DNA of 64,000 bases from Moraxella sp. (GCF_030525845.1 NZ_JAUNDY010000002.1:1-64000); one strand, 5' to 3'. Shown: positions 1 through 8,702, counted from the first letter of the stretch. Notes: generated by a model not told the origin, from the letters alone. A program made the numbers and translations.

Positions 1-635
1 TCACTGGTAACCAGCCAGCGGTATTCTTGGGGGATTTTGCTTAGTTTTTCACGCAAAGGGGTGTCTAAGTCCTTGATTTTTTGGGCATAATCTTGGGCGT
101 TTTTGGTATAGGCATCAGCATTGGCAGGGTCGGCTTTAATCAGGGCATTTTTGATATTTTCTACATAAATCAAGCCGTTAGAGGGCGACATCCAAGCGTG
201 CGGATTGGGCAAATCCTTGTACGCTCCCTCTTTGATGGGCAAGGGCGTGATGCCTTCGGTAACGGTGGCACTTGGGACGGTTTTGGCGTTGTCGTAGAAT
301 TTTTCAAACCAACGCTCCAAATTTAGCCCATTGTGCAAAATCAAATCCGCGTCCTGCACTCGTGCAATGTCCTGCGGAGTCGGCTCGTAGTCGTGAATTT
401 CCGCCCCTGCTTTGGTGATGGAGACCACTTCGGCTTTGTCGCCCGCCACATTTTGGGCAATGTCGGCGATGACCGTAAAAGTGGTCGCCACAACAAATTT
501 GTCATCGGCGGGGGCGGTTTTGGGGTCGGTTTTTGGTTCGCCTTGGGCTTGGCTTTGGGCGGTGTTATCACCCCCACAGGCGGTTAAAAAGGCAAGGGAT
601 AAGGATAATAGGCTGAATTTTAAGGATTTTTGCAT
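1..635 (-). CDS. Metal ABC transporter substrate-binding lipoprotein (YfeA/SitA/PsaA type), N-terminal part
   Basis: The gene runs off the left edge, so only the first 211 codons are visible. The start ATG is at 635. Residues 1-20 form a lipoprotein signal with lipobox LTAC, so Cys20 should be acylated. After a Pro/Lys-rich linker the mature domain begins near residue 47 (VVATTFTVIADIAQNVAG), which is typical of cluster A-I solute-binding proteins for Mn, Fe or Zn. Two expected metal-ligand histidines are visible, His81 in EIHDYEP and His146 in NPHAW. No His-rich loop is seen, which favours the Mn/Fe subgroup over ZnuA, but the C-terminal ligands lie outside the window. The permease and ATPase partners are not visible. 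The metal specificity is inference. Confidence 0.85.
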   Translation of the reverse strand, partial: MQKSLKFSLLSLSLAFLTACGGDNTAQSQAQGEPKTDPKTAPADDKFVVATTFTVIADIAQNVAGDKAEVVSITKAGAEIHDYEPTPQDIARVQDADLILHNGLNLERWFEKFYDNAKTVPSATVTEGITPLPIKEGAYKDLPNPHAWMSPSNGLIYVENIKNALIKADPANADAYTKNAQDYAQKIKDLDTPLREKLSKIPQEYRWLVTS

Positions 636-691
636 AATTTTACCCAATTAAAAAACATTTGTAAACAAACCCACAGCTTTGGTATGGGTTT

Positions 692-710
692 TGATTGATA
701 ATGATAACTG
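692..710. promoter_or_regulatory. Possible Fur-type operator upstream of the metal-uptake lipoprotein
   Basis: The stretch contains two adjacent direct hexamers, GATAAT and GATAAC, as in the hexamer description of Fur boxes (repeated GATAAT). It lies about 60-75 bases upstream of the start of the metal-binding lipoprotein, which is where a repressor of a metal-uptake gene would bind. Whether it is a Fur, Mur or other metalloregulator site cannot be told from one copy. Confidence 0.4.
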
Positions 711-748
711 TTTTTGTTTGGAAAGGCAAGGGGTTTATGATACAATCA

Positions 749-790
749 TAAAAAAATCCATCTGTCATCAAAAGAACGGACGGATTTTTT
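749..790 (-). terminator. Rho-independent terminator of mpl, possibly bidirectional
   Basis: An A-rich left arm ending in ATCC pairs with GGAT followed by a T run, with an imperfect inner GTC/GAC stem. On the minus strand it follows the mpl stop at 855 and ends in a run of T. A T run is present in both directions. Confidence 0.55.
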
Positions 791-854
791 GCCAAATCTA
801 CCAACACCTAAACAGTAGTTATGGGCGTCATTCGCCGATGTTGCAGCATAATGC

Positions 855-2249
855 TTATTGAAAAGCACTTCTTGATTTTAAGAGCTCAACAATCTTGCCA
901 TGTATTCCCTCAAAACCGCCGTTGCTCATCACGATAATTGCATCGCCAGTTTGGATATTTTTATCAATAAACCCCAAAATCTCATCAATAGAACCAAGCA
1001 CCACTTGATTTGGCGCATCGCCAATCGCCTCAGATAATCCCCACGCTAGGTCTTTGGGCTCATACCAAATCACTTGATTGGCAAGCGATGCTGATGGTGC
1101 AAGGACATTTTTATGACTGCCAAGCTTCATGGTGTTGGAACGTGGCTCGATGATTGCCCAGATTTTTCGCCCTTGTAGTTTTTTCTTGGCCCCATCAAGT
1201 GTGGTGGTGATGGCTGTTGGGTGATGAGCAAAATCATCATAGACTTGCACGCCACCGACTTCACCGATAAGCTCCATACGGCGTTTAATCCCTGCAAAAT
1301 TTGACAACGCTTCGCATGCTACCGCCACAGGTACGCCCACATGATACGCTGCCGCAATAGCCGCCAAGCCATTATTAACACTGTGCTGACCGCTCATCTC
1401 CCATTTGACCAAACCTGCCTCACTATGATGTTTCACGTGAAACACCGAACCATCTTCGCATTCTAGTCTCGCCTGCCAATCTGCCTCGCCACCTAAGGAA
1501 GTTCTCCAAATCGGTGTCCAAACGCCCATTTTCAAGGTCTCCTCCAAGCTTTCGGTGGCGTCTGGCATGATGATTTGCCCATCAGATGGTATCATGCGAA
1601 TCATGTGATGAAATTGGGTTTGGATGGCTTTTAAGTCAGGAAAAATATCAGCATGGTCGTATTCTAGATTATTTAAAATCGCAGTTGTTGGGCGATAATG
1701 CACAAACTTCGAACGCTTATCAAAAAACGCACTGTCATACTCATCCGCCTCGATAACGAAGTATTTTTCACCCAAATGCGAACTGTGAGCAAAAGCAGAT
1801 TTAAGTCGCTCATCAGAGGTATCCACCAATGGTACACCGCCAATCAAAAACCCTGTATCAATACCTGCATACTGCAAAATCCATGCAAGCATTGTGGTTG
1901 TTGTGGTCTTGCCATGTGTGCCTGCCACCGCCAAAACATGACGATTTTTTAGCACCATTTCATACAAAAACTGCGGACCAGAGGTGTAGGGCAATCGTGC
2001 ATTTAACATATATTCTACCGCTTCCATGCCACGCTTGCACACGTTGCCAACCACCACCAAATCAGGGGCAGGGTCTAGATGCTTGGACTTATAACCCTCC
2101 CAAATTTCCACGCCTGCACGTTCAAGCTGTGTACTCATCGGCGGATAGATGGCGGTATCCGAGCCTGTTACTGTATGACCCAAATCTCTGGCAAGCAGTG
2201 CCAAAGAGCCCATAAATGTGCCACAAATACCCAAAAAATGAATGTGCAT
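855..2249 (-). CDS. mpl: UDP-N-acetylmuramate:L-alanyl-gamma-D-glutamyl-meso-diaminopimelate ligase
   Basis: Mpl reattaches the recycled tripeptide L-Ala-gamma-D-Glu-meso-DAP to UDP-MurNAc in the cytoplasm, feeding murein recycling. At 464 aa it has the usual length. The N-terminal Rossmann segment (HIHFLGICGTFMG) and the Mur-ligase P-loop GTHGKTT at about 110-116 are clear, followed by the central ligase domain and a C-terminal domain starting near DDFAHHPTAI. An AGGTTGGT ribosome site precedes the start. The gene carries a perfect parS-like palindrome at 1429-1444, read in frame as FHVK. It stands alone, with its own terminator and an extended TATAAT-like -10 near 2280-2285. Confidence 0.96.
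   Translation of the reverse strand: MHIHFLGICGTFMGSLALLARDLGHTVTGSDTAIYPPMSTQLERAGVEIWEGYKSKHLDPAPDLVVVGNVCKRGMEAVEYMLNARLPYTSGPQFLYEMVLKNRHVLAVAGTHGKTTTTTMLAWILQYAGIDTGFLIGGVPLVDTSDERLKSAFAHSSHLGEKYFVIEADEYDSAFFDKRSKFVHYRPTTAILNNLEYDHADIFPDLKAIQTQFHHMIRMIPSDGQIIMPDATESLEETLKMGVWTPIWRTSLGGEADWQARLECEDGSVFHVKHHSEAGLVKWEMSGQHSVNNGLAAIAAAYHVGVPVAVACEALSNFAGIKRRMELIGEVGGVQVYDDFAHHPTAITTTLDGAKKKLQGRKIWAIIEPRSNTMKLGSHKNVLAPSASLANQVIWYEPKDLAWGLSEAIGDAPNQVVLGSIDEILGFIDKNIQTGDAIIVMSNGGFEGIHGKIVELLKSRSAFQ
1429..1444. promoter_or_regulatory. parS-like site, perfect palindrome TGTTTCACGTGAAACA
   Basis: This 16-base perfect palindrome matches the bacterial parS consensus bound by ParB. It lies inside mpl and is translated as part of the Mpl protein (FHVK). 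It is the leftmost of eleven such sites in the window. Confidence 0.8.
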
Positions 2250-2295
2250 AATACCAACCTAAATAAAAAATAAGAACAGATTATAACAAATTTAG

Positions 2296-2325
2296 GAGGT
2301 CTTAAAAAATGAATTTTAAGACCTC
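2296..2325. terminator. 12-bp perfect hairpin between dsbB and mpl
   Basis: GAGGTCTTAAAA and TTTTAAGACCTC pair perfectly around a 6-base loop, just after the dsbB stop (2350, minus strand). There is no long T run after the stem in the minus direction, so it may be a weak terminator or an RNA-stabilising hairpin. Confidence 0.4.
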
Positions 2326-2349
2326 TCTAAAATCTCTAAAACACCGCCA

Positions 2350-2859
2350 TCACATCGGCTTTTTAATCATCTTAAACAAACCAAACAACAACATTGCCAA
2401 AAATACGACAAACATCGCCAGCGTGTATTCAGGGATACTAAATCCCAAAAACTGCCAATCAATCACCGCACACTCGCCAGAGCCTTTTAATACCTCTTGA
2501 AATACCTGCAATACAGGCAAAGTATCAACCCAATAATTCAAACCCGGTCCACAGGCAGGCACTTCATCAGCTGGCAGGTGCTGCAACCACACATGACGAC
2601 CTGCGATGGCAAGCCCCCACAGCACACCCAACGTCATACCCCCCCATAACGTCAATTTCACCCAAAGCTTTTTAGGATTAATAAGCATGCCAATAAAAGC
2701 AAAAACCCCCATAACCCACACGCCAATACGCTGAAAAATACAAAGCGGACACGGTTCAAGCCCCAAATGTCTTTGAAAATAAAAAATCGCCACAAGGGTC
2801 GCCGCAACCGACAAAGCAAACAAGCACGCACACAGCATGCGAAAATTAATGGCTTTCAT
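2350..2859 (-). CDS. dsbB: Disulfide bond formation protein B
   Basis: DsbB reoxidises periplasmic DsbA and passes electrons to quinone in the inner membrane. The 169-aa protein has four hydrophobic segments. The first catalytic pair is C37-P-L-C40 at the start of the first periplasmic loop, and the second pair is Cys103 and Cys130 in the second loop, which is the canonical arrangement. It begins 8 bases after the gshA stop, so both are probably on one transcript, giving a thiol-redox pair. Confidence 0.95.
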   Translation of the reverse strand: MKAINFRMLCACLFALSVAATLVAIFYFQRHLGLEPCPLCIFQRIGVWVMGVFAFIGMLINPKKLWVKLTLWGGMTLGVLWGLAIAGRHVWLQHLPADEVPACGPGLNYWVDTLPVLQVFQEVLKGSGECAVIDWQFLGFSIPEYTLAMFVVFLAMLLFGLFKMIKKPM

Positions 2860-2867
2860 AAAAGCAA

Positions 2868-4436
2868 TTATCTGTATTGTTGAATAAATTCATAAAAATC
2901 TTGGGTTTCTTCTCTTTCTAGTTGCTGTTGGTCAGCAAAAGACTGAATGGCAATATTGGCATAATAAAACGCCTCTTCATTGTCCAACGCACAGCCCAAA
3001 AGCTCGTCATGATGTTTTTTTGCAAGCTGTTTACCAAGTTGCCACGTACCACCCACCTTTTTGCTATCAGAGATAATTTGAGCCGATGGCGTAAAATCGG
3101 GATTGGTTGCCCGACCATGCATGAGTGATAACGCCAAACGATAGTCGTTACCCCCATGATATTCATCAAATGCATCTGCGATAGATTGCATTTGCCCTAG
3201 CACTTCCGCCATCCACACATCAAGGTTTTGTGCACCCTCTAAGGTGTGAATGACTGTACGGACATCTCTTCCCTCATTAACTACTGCATCGATATTCTCT
3301 GCCAAAAGCCCTTCTTCGTCAGCAAGTAGCTTAGGAGAGGGGGATAACAAGCAGTATAACGCCAAAATCTCCAAAAAGCACGCCGTAGCAGTTGTAATGC
3401 CGATATCACAGTAAGGGTCTAGGTCAATGGCACGAAACTCCACATAGGCAATACCTCGATTTTCTAAGGCTTGCGTAGGAGTCTCCCCTGACTTCATGGG
3501 TTGTTTGGGGCGAATGGGGCTATAAAATTCGTTTTCAATTTGCAAAATATGGTCGTTAATTTGAATGGGGCTGCCATTTTTATCATCAATACCAATCTTG
3601 CTAAACTCGCCAAAGGGTGTACCAATCGCCTCTCTTAACCCTTTGATGTATTCATCTAGATTGTTATAGCGAATGTTGAGGTTTTCTTGCACGCTGTTGG
3701 TATAACCAAGTTTACCCATGCGTAAACTTGTGGCGGTAGGCTTATGATACGTGCATTCACTACCACAATCGCCAAGCGGTTCTAAGTCATGCTCACGCCC
3801 CACCAAAAAACAATGGCAAACGCTAGGACTTGCCCCCAAAAGATACAAAATCAGGGGTGTAATGCGTTTAAAGTTACGAATCAAAGCAAGGTATTTTTCA
3901 TTCTTAAATGCTGTCAAATCAGCCCGATTTTCACTCTTTGCCCATGCCTCAAACAAGTCATCGCCCACGGACAGATTATAGTGAAGCCCTGCGATGGTCT
4001 GCATTTTTCGCCCATATCGTACACCAAGCCCAGAACGGTATAATGTTTTTAGTCGTCCTATGTTGGATGTGCCGTAGTTAGCAAGTGGGATATCCTCATC
4101 ATCGTCAGAGAGCATACACGGCATGGATAACGGCCACATCATCTCGTCATTTTCAAGTGAACGATGAACCAAGATATGCAACGTACGAAGCATGTCCAAT
4201 GCCTCTTTGATGGTATCCTTAGGCTCGGTAATTAATTCAAGTAAATTTTCTGAATAGTCGGTTGTGATATAGGGGTGAGTTAGCTTGGAGCCAAGTTTAG
4301 CAGGGTGAAAGCTTTTGGCGGAGTAGCCATCTGGTCTCATACGCAGACCTTCTTTTTCAATGCCACGTTTCATGCCTGCCACCAAATTTGGAGCAAACCA
4401 AGAGGGTAGAGCAAAATGATGGGTTTGGGTCGTCAT
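2868..4436 (-). CDS. gshA: Glutamate-cysteine ligase (gamma-proteobacterial type)
   Basis: This enzyme makes gamma-glutamylcysteine from glutamate and cysteine with ATP, the first step of glutathione synthesis. The 522-aa length is close to that of E. coli GshA. The N-terminal region contains RGIEKEGLRM, the family's substrate-binding glycine/glutamate strand, and TTDYSENLLELIT, and later GIAYVEFRAIDLDPY, all typical of class I enzymes. The start ATG at 4436 is the first in frame. gshB is not in this window. dsbB follows at 8 bases. Confidence 0.96.
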   Translation of the reverse strand: MTTQTHHFALPSWFAPNLVAGMKRGIEKEGLRMRPDGYSAKSFHPAKLGSKLTHPYITTDYSENLLELITEPKDTIKEALDMLRTLHILVHRSLENDEMMWPLSMPCMLSDDDEDIPLANYGTSNIGRLKTLYRSGLGVRYGRKMQTIAGLHYNLSVGDDLFEAWAKSENRADLTAFKNEKYLALIRNFKRITPLILYLLGASPSVCHCFLVGREHDLEPLGDCGSECTYHKPTATSLRMGKLGYTNSVQENLNIRYNNLDEYIKGLREAIGTPFGEFSKIGIDDKNGSPIQINDHILQIENEFYSPIRPKQPMKSGETPTQALENRGIAYVEFRAIDLDPYCDIGITTATACFLEILALYCLLSPSPKLLADEEGLLAENIDAVVNEGRDVRTVIHTLEGAQNLDVWMAEVLGQMQSIADAFDEYHGGNDYRLALSLMHGRATNPDFTPSAQIISDSKKVGGTWQLGKQLAKKHHDELLGCALDNEEAFYYANIAIQSFADQQQLEREETQDFYEFIQQYR

Positions 4437-4536
4437 GTCATGTCCAAATGTTTTTTAATGAACTATTATAATAGAGTTAAACGGTCTACTGCAAAGGAAT
4501 TTTTGTAGTGTTTTGAAAACTATCATCACAAAAATG

Positions 4537-4567
4537 AAAAACACCCACTAAAATAGCAGGTGTTTTG
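4537..4567 (-). terminator. Rho-independent terminator of the Roadblock gene
   Basis: AAAACACC (4538-4545) pairs with GGTGTTTT (4559-4566) around an A-rich loop, followed on the minus strand by a T-rich tail. It lies 18 bases beyond the stop of the 118-aa gene. Confidence 0.7.
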
Positions 4568-4584
4568 AATGTTCACTCTTAAAA

Positions 4585-4941
4585 TTAAGAGAAATCTAGC
4601 TCGGTTTCGAAACCTTTTAGGTTGTGGCGAGCCATCGCTAGGTTAGATTTTTGACGGTCAAGTACTAGGTACAAGAATAGGTTGTCATTACGAACTAGTG
4701 GGCGAATCAAGTGGTATTGACCGCTTAGAGTGATTAGAATGTCTTCGATAGACTCGTTAAGACCCAATGCTTTTGCAGTTTTACGCTTAGCACGTACCAC
4801 TTCGGTGTTACCAGCAGCAGCTAGTTCAAGGTCAAGACCAGTACCCAAAGTAGCAAGAGCAAGACCAGATTCGCTGTCTACAAGAGCAGCTGCTACGAAA
4901 CCGTCGATGTCGCTTAGTTTGTCAAGAGATAGTTTAGACAT
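4585..4941 (-). CDS. Roadblock/LC7 domain protein
   Basis: The 118-aa protein is a single Roadblock/LC7-like alpha-beta domain: an [19 protein letters not shown] strand-helix start, a central helix with [12 protein letters not shown], and a [19 protein letters not shown] sheet. Roadblock proteins of the MglB type act on Ras-like GTPases, but no MglA-type GTPase gene lies nearby. Codon usage looks biased toward a few codons, suggesting high expression. It has its own terminator and a plausible sigma-70 promoter with a leader of about 170 bases. The cellular role is unknown to me. Confidence 0.75.
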   Translation of the reverse strand: MSKLSLDKLSDIDGFVAAALVDSESGLALATLGTGLDLELAAAGNTEVVRAKRKTAKALGLNESIEDILITLSGQYHLIRPLVRNDNLFLYLVLDRQKSNLAMARHNLKGFETELDFS

Positions 4942-5114
4942 GATGTCATTCCTTAAAAAGTTGATAAATTTACAAATATCGACAATTTAAGTAATAATTA
5001 ACAAGTATCGCAGACAATTAAATTAAAAAATTAATTTAAGGTCGCAATAACCATCAACAAATTACCAAAAATTGTCCAACATAACGAAAACACCATTGAA
5101 TTCGTTACTTGCTT

Positions 5115-5143
5115 ATTAAACCACAATCATCGCCAAAAATCAA
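5115..5143 (-). promoter_or_regulatory. Candidate sigma-70 promoter of the Roadblock gene
   Basis: On the minus strand TTGATT (5143-5138) is followed by a 17-base spacer and TTTAAT (5120-5115). The leader to the ATG at 4941 would be about 165 bases. Confidence 0.4.
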
Positions 5144-5181
5144 GCACTAAATTTAAAATTTTTAAAAAAATATCATTTTTG

Positions 5182-5210
5182 CTTGATAATTAACACAAAA
5201 ACACCATAAA
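5182..5210 (+). promoter_or_regulatory. Candidate heat-shock (sigma-32) promoter of dnaJ
   Basis: CTTGATA (5182-5188), a 13-base spacer and CACCATAAA (5202-5210) resemble the sigma-32 consensus CTTGAAA - N13-17 - CCCCATNTA. The leader to dnaJ would be about 55 bases. This fits the usual heat-shock control of dnaJ but is a pattern match only. Confidence 0.4.
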
Positions 5211-5270
5211 TGAGAGCAGATTTATTTGACCTTTTGGGTATCATACACCATCTACCACTTAGGATAACAC

Positions 5271-6449
5271 ATGAGTAAAGATTTTTATACGATTTTAGGC
5301 GTGGACAAGTCAGCAGACGAAAAAGAAATCAAAAAAGCCTACCGCCGTCTTGCGATGAAATACCACCCTGACAAAAACCCTGACGACCCTACCGCCGAAG
5401 AAAAATTCAAAGAAGCCACGATGGCGTATGAAGTACTATCGGACGCTCAAAAACGTGCCACTTATGACCGCATGGGGCATAGTGCCTTTGAGCAAGGCAT
5501 GAACAATGGCGGATTTGGCAATGCAGGCGGATTTAGTGCGGACGATTTGAACGACATTTTTGGTAGCTTCTTTGGTGGCGCTCGTGGTGGTGCTGGCGGT
5601 TTTTCAGACATATTTGGCGACATGTTCGGTGGCTCTCGTAGTTCACAGCGTGCCAGCAAGGGGGCAGATTTATTGTATCATGTCAGCCTAACCCTAGAAG
5701 AGGCAGTATCTGGCTGTAAAAAAGAAATCACTTACAACACCCACGTACATTGCACCAGTTGTGATGGCAAAGGTGCCAAATCCAGTAGCGACATCATCAG
5801 CTGTCCCACCTGTGGTGGACACGGTCAAGTTCGTATCCAACAAGGGTTTTTTGTCATGCAACAAACCTGCCCTGACTGTCGTGGCAGTGGCAAAAAAATC
5901 AAAAATCCCTGCCCTGACTGTCATGGCGAAGGTAAACAACGCAAAAGTCAAACCCTTGAAGTCTCTATCCCTGCTGGTGTGGACAATGGCGATCGTGTAC
6001 GCTTATCTGGCAAAGGAGAAGCTGGCGATAATGGCATGCCAAACGGCGACCTGTATGTCGAGATTCAGGTAAAACCCCACGATGTCTTCACACGACATGG
6101 GGCAGATTTACACCTAGATGTCCCCATCAGTATCACAACCGCTGCACTGGGCGATGATGTGGAAATCCCCATGTTAGGTGGCGGTCGCCTAAAAATCAAA
6201 ATCGCTGAGGGCACCCAAAGCGGCAAACTCCTTCGAGTACGTGGTAAAGGCGTAACTACGGTGCGTGGTGGCATGCAAGGCGATTTAATTTGCCAAATCA
6301 TTGTAGAGACCCCAACCAACCTTACCAGCGAACAAAAATCCTTACTTGAACAATTCGCCAAAACCCTGCACGGCGACAACAGTGCTAACGCCAAGAAAAA
6401 GGGTTTTTTTGACAAAATCAAAGACGAGGTCAAAGACATTTTTGACTAA
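5271..6449 (+). CDS. dnaJ: Molecular chaperone DnaJ (type I Hsp40)
   Basis: DnaJ delivers unfolded proteins to DnaK and stimulates its ATPase in the cytoplasm. The 392-aa protein has all type I parts in order: J domain with HPD at 32-34, a Gly/Phe-rich linker (about 75-130), a zinc-finger region with four CxxCxGxG modules from Cys161 to about 222, and a C-terminal peptide-binding domain ending in a Lys-rich tail. The start has an AGGAT ribosome site. dnaK is not adjacent, unlike in E. coli. A separate short J-domain gene lies at 62740. Confidence 0.97.
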   Translation: MSKDFYTILGVDKSADEKEIKKAYRRLAMKYHPDKNPDDPTAEEKFKEATMAYEVLSDAQKRATYDRMGHSAFEQGMNNGGFGNAGGFSADDLNDIFGSFFGGARGGAGGFSDIFGDMFGGSRSSQRASKGADLLYHVSLTLEEAVSGCKKEITYNTHVHCTSCDGKGAKSSSDIISCPTCGGHGQVRIQQGFFVMQQTCPDCRGSGKKIKNPCPDCHGEGKQRKSQTLEVSIPAGVDNGDRVRLSGKGEAGDNGMPNGDLYVEIQVKPHDVFTRHGADLHLDVPISITTAALGDDVEIPMLGGGRLKIKIAEGTQSGKLLRVRGKGVTTVRGGMQGDLICQIIVETPTNLTSEQKSLLEQFAKTLHGDNSANAKKKGFFDKIKDEVKDIFD

Positions 6450-6459
6450 ATCCACAAAC

Positions 6460-6487
6460 AGCACGGTGTTTGCCGTGCTTTATTTTT
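6460..6487 (+). terminator. Rho-independent terminator of dnaJ
   Basis: AGCACGG (6460-6466) pairs with CCGTGCT (6473-6479) around a TGTTTG loop and is followed by TTATTTTT. Confidence 0.85.
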
Positions 6488-6511
6488 ATCAGCCAAATAC
6501 CAATTTCAAAT

Positions 6512-6539
6512 TTTACTTTGATGATTTTTTAGGTATAAT
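6512..6539 (+). promoter_or_regulatory. Candidate sigma-70 promoter of dapB
   Basis: TTTACT (6512-6517), a 16-base spacer and a perfect TATAAT (6534-6539) lie 32 bases before the dapB ATG. Confidence 0.5.
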
Positions 6540-6570
6540 CAAAGCATCTTTTTAGATTAAGGAATTTATC

Positions 6571-7380
6571 ATGAAAACACTTAACATCGGTATCATGGGT
6601 GCCTCAGGACGCATGGGCAGAATGCTCATACAGGCAGTATTGGACAACCCTGCCACAAAGCTACACTCGGCATTTGTGCCAGCTTTTTCTAGTCTTATTG
6701 GCTGTGATGCTGGCGAATTCATCGGCGCATCCAAAGCAGATGTCAAACTTTGTGCCTTTACAGGAGAGGAAAGCTTATCTGGCATTGATGTATTGATTGA
6801 TTTTAGCCTACCAGATGCAGTTGATGCCACCATTGAGGCGTGCGTACGTGCTGGCACTCCCTTAGTGATGGGCGTAACAGGATTATCCAGCGAACAAGAA
6901 AATGCCCTCAAAGAAGCCAGCAACACCATCGCCATCATCTATGCTGGCAACTACTCCACAGGGGTCAACCTCTCCTTAAATCTACTAGCCACCGCCGCCA
7001 AAGTACTGGGTATGGACGCTGATGTTGAGATTATTGAACACCATCACAAGCACAAACTGGACGCACCCTCTGGTACAGCACTCATGATGGCAAATGCCGT
7101 ATCAACCGCTCGTGGCCAGACGCTCAAAACCTCCGCCATCTATGGACGATGTGGTCAAGCCAAACGAAACGAGGGCGAGATTGGCATTCATGCGATACGT
7201 GGTGGCGAGATTGTCGGCGAGCATACGGTTGAATTCATCATGAATGGCGAAATCATTGAACTTACCCATAAAGCCCAAAGTCGCATGACTTTTGCTAACG
7301 GGGCAGTGCGTGCCAGCGTTTGGCTTGCAAATAAAAATCACGGACTGTACGACATGCAAGATGTACTGGGACTAAAATGA
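6571..7380 (+). CDS. dapB: 4-hydroxy-tetrahydrodipicolinate reductase
   Basis: DapB reduces hydroxy-tetrahydrodipicolinate with NAD(P)H in the DAP/lysine pathway. The 269-aa protein has the N-terminal dinucleotide fold with GASGRMGRML at about 10-19, the catalytic EHHHKHKLDAPSGTA segment with His157-His159 and the following lysine, and a normal length. The start is preceded by AAGGA. The last codons overlap the start of the next gene (ATGA), so the two are translationally coupled. Confidence 0.97.
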   Translation: MKTLNIGIMGASGRMGRMLIQAVLDNPATKLHSAFVPAFSSLIGCDAGEFIGASKADVKLCAFTGEESLSGIDVLIDFSLPDAVDATIEACVRAGTPLVMGVTGLSSEQENALKEASNTIAIIYAGNYSTGVNLSLNLLATAAKVLGMDADVEIIEHHHKHKLDAPSGTALMMANAVSTARGQTLKTSAIYGRCGQAKRNEGEIGIHAIRGGEIVGEHTVEFIMNGEIIELTHKAQSRMTFANGAVRASVWLANKNHGLYDMQDVLGLK

Positions 7381-8171
7381 AAAAACACACATCACACCTT
7401 ACTCAAATAGCATACCTGATAGGTCTTAGCGTGGTTTGGACACCCCAAATCACGCACGCAAATTCAGCTTATCGCACCTATGTCATTCATACGCACGGCG
7501 ACCCCAGTCTTGTACAAGTTGTCCAAAATGAACTGTCGCCTGCTTATGGCGGTTCTGGCGGTCTTGCCACGCTCTATCAAGACCAACTCATCATCAAAGC
7601 CACGCCCAGTGATTACGCTCGTATCTTACCCCTCATCAAGCAGTTAGATGTCGCCCCTGTACCACTAACCGTCTTTGTCTCCACCCAGAATCAAACCTCC
7701 CAACATCAATCAGGCGGTTACATTCAAGGAGGCATGATACACCAAAGTGTATGGATTAACGGTCAATACCAAAACACCAGCAGCCAAAGCAGTGCAAATA
7801 ATCAATACAGCATCAGAACCCAATCAGGTAGCCCTGCCAAAATCAGCACAGACACCTTATTGGGGCTAACCACCTACCGCCTACACCAAAACAGACATCA
7901 GCTGTGGGTAAATTTTGGCACATCATGGGTAACGCTCAGTGATGGCTTTTCTGCCACACCCAGACTACTACCAAACGGGCAAATCAGTTTAGACATTGAT
8001 GTTGCGACACGTCAATCCTCATCAGGCACTCATCGTGCAAACACCTCCATCACACTTTATCGTGGACAATGGAGTAAAATCGGCGAAATTCGCACCAACA
8101 CCCAAAGCACCACCAGTTACCAAAACAGCTCATACCAGCAGACCATACCTATTTGGGTAAAAGTAGAATAA
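7377..8171 (+). CDS. Periplasmic protein with a secretin N-domain-like fold
   Basis: The 264-aa protein starts with a signal peptide (cleavage probably after THA, near residue 28). Residues about 33-95 resemble one NolW/secretin-N subdomain: a beta-alpha-beta unit ending in LIIKATPSDYARILPLIKQLDVAP, as seen before each N-domain repeat in type II/III secretins. There is no secretin barrel domain. The rest is a Ser/Thr/Gln/Asn-rich beta-structured region with SGS and TSxSS runs. It overlaps dapB by 4 bases. It may be a periplasmic accessory or a domain-only relative of secretins; function is not known to me. Confidence 0.65.
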   Translation: MKKHTSHLTQIAYLIGLSVVWTPQITHANSAYRTYVIHTHGDPSLVQVVQNELSPAYGGSGGLATLYQDQLIIKATPSDYARILPLIKQLDVAPVPLTVFVSTQNQTSQHQSGGYIQGGMIHQSVWINGQYQNTSSQSSANNQYSIRTQSGSPAKISTDTLLGLTTYRLHQNRHQLWVNFGTSWVTLSDGFSATPRLLPNGQISLDIDVATRQSSSGTHRANTSITLYRGQWSKIGEIRTNTQSTTSYQNSSYQQTIPIWVKVE

Positions 8172-8482
8172 GATACCAGCGGTATTTACCAAAACAAACC
8201 AAAAGTCAGTCATGACTCAATGCCAAAGCACAAATCATGAATGAAAACACCTCAATTTATCGTCCATTATTCATAACTTTGTTCGATGTCGTTATTGATT
8301 TTTTGGTTAAATATCGTTACATTGTAAAGGCTTGTAAATTAAATGCTACTAAGGGATAAATTTATGGCATTTTATCCGCATTTTATTGTCAGCAAATAAT
8401 AATCCGCTAAAATGTTCCATATTATCTTAACGATGAGTTGAGATACCTTAATCATCATTTACCCAAATTAACGGAGCACTCC
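8172..8482. other. Intergenic region before the 60-aa HMA-like gene
   Basis: This 311-base AT-rich spacer holds a candidate promoter (8386-8413) and otherwise no ORF, repeat or RNA gene that I can support. Confidence 0.5.
8386..8413 (+). promoter_or_regulatory. Candidate sigma-70 promoter of the 60-aa gene
   Basis: TTGTCA (8386-8391), a 16-base spacer and TAAAAT (8408-8413) give a leader of about 65 bases to the ATG at 8483. Confidence 0.45.
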
Positions 8483-8665
8483 ATGCCACAATCTCAATTC
8501 AATATCGCTGTTGCTGACCAAGCTGCTGCTGATGCACTTGTTGCCAAAACAGAAACAGTTGCTGGCGTAAAATTCGTCAATGTAAACGTTAGCAACGGTA
8601 CTGTTGTCGTAACTCACGGCGAAGATTTTGATGAAGCTGCCTTTAAAGCTGCTGCTGGCATCTAA
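8483..8665 (+). CDS. Small HMA-fold-like protein without CxxC
   Basis: The 60-aa protein is Ala/Val-rich and acidic. Its order of FNIAV strand, Ala-rich helix, VKFVNVNVSNGTVVVTH strands and a final helix resembles the beta-alpha-beta-beta-alpha heavy-metal-associated fold, but the CxxC metal motif is absent. The start at 8483 is chosen because GGAG lies 8 bases upstream; an upstream in-frame ATG at 8438 lacks a ribosome site. A promoter and a terminator bracket the gene, and its codon use looks typical of strongly expressed genes. Function unknown. Confidence 0.65.
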   Translation: MPQSQFNIAVADQAAADALVAKTETVAGVKFVNVNVSNGTVVVTHGEDFDEAAFKAAAGI

Positions 8666-8671
8666 TCAACC

Positions 8672-8702
8672 AAATCCTTTGTGCAAGCAAGGGATTTTTT
8701 GT
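8672..8702 (+). terminator. Rho-independent terminator of the 60-aa gene
   Basis: AAATCCTTT (8672-8680) pairs with AAGGGATTT (one G-U pair) around GTGCAAGC and is followed by TTTTGTTTT. Confidence 0.8.

Larger units (their letters stand above)
4942..5270. other. Intergenic region between two divergent genes
   Basis: This 329-base AT-rich spacer separates the minus-strand Roadblock gene from plus-strand dnaJ. It holds a candidate promoter for each gene, listed separately. I see no ORF or RNA gene in it. Confidence 0.6.

Noticed and set aside
5226..5254. A second sigma-32-like match (TTGACC - N - CACCATCTA) upstream of dnaJ
   Set aside because: The implied start would lie about 10 bases before the ATG and cut into the ribosome site; the upstream match at 5182-5210 fits better.
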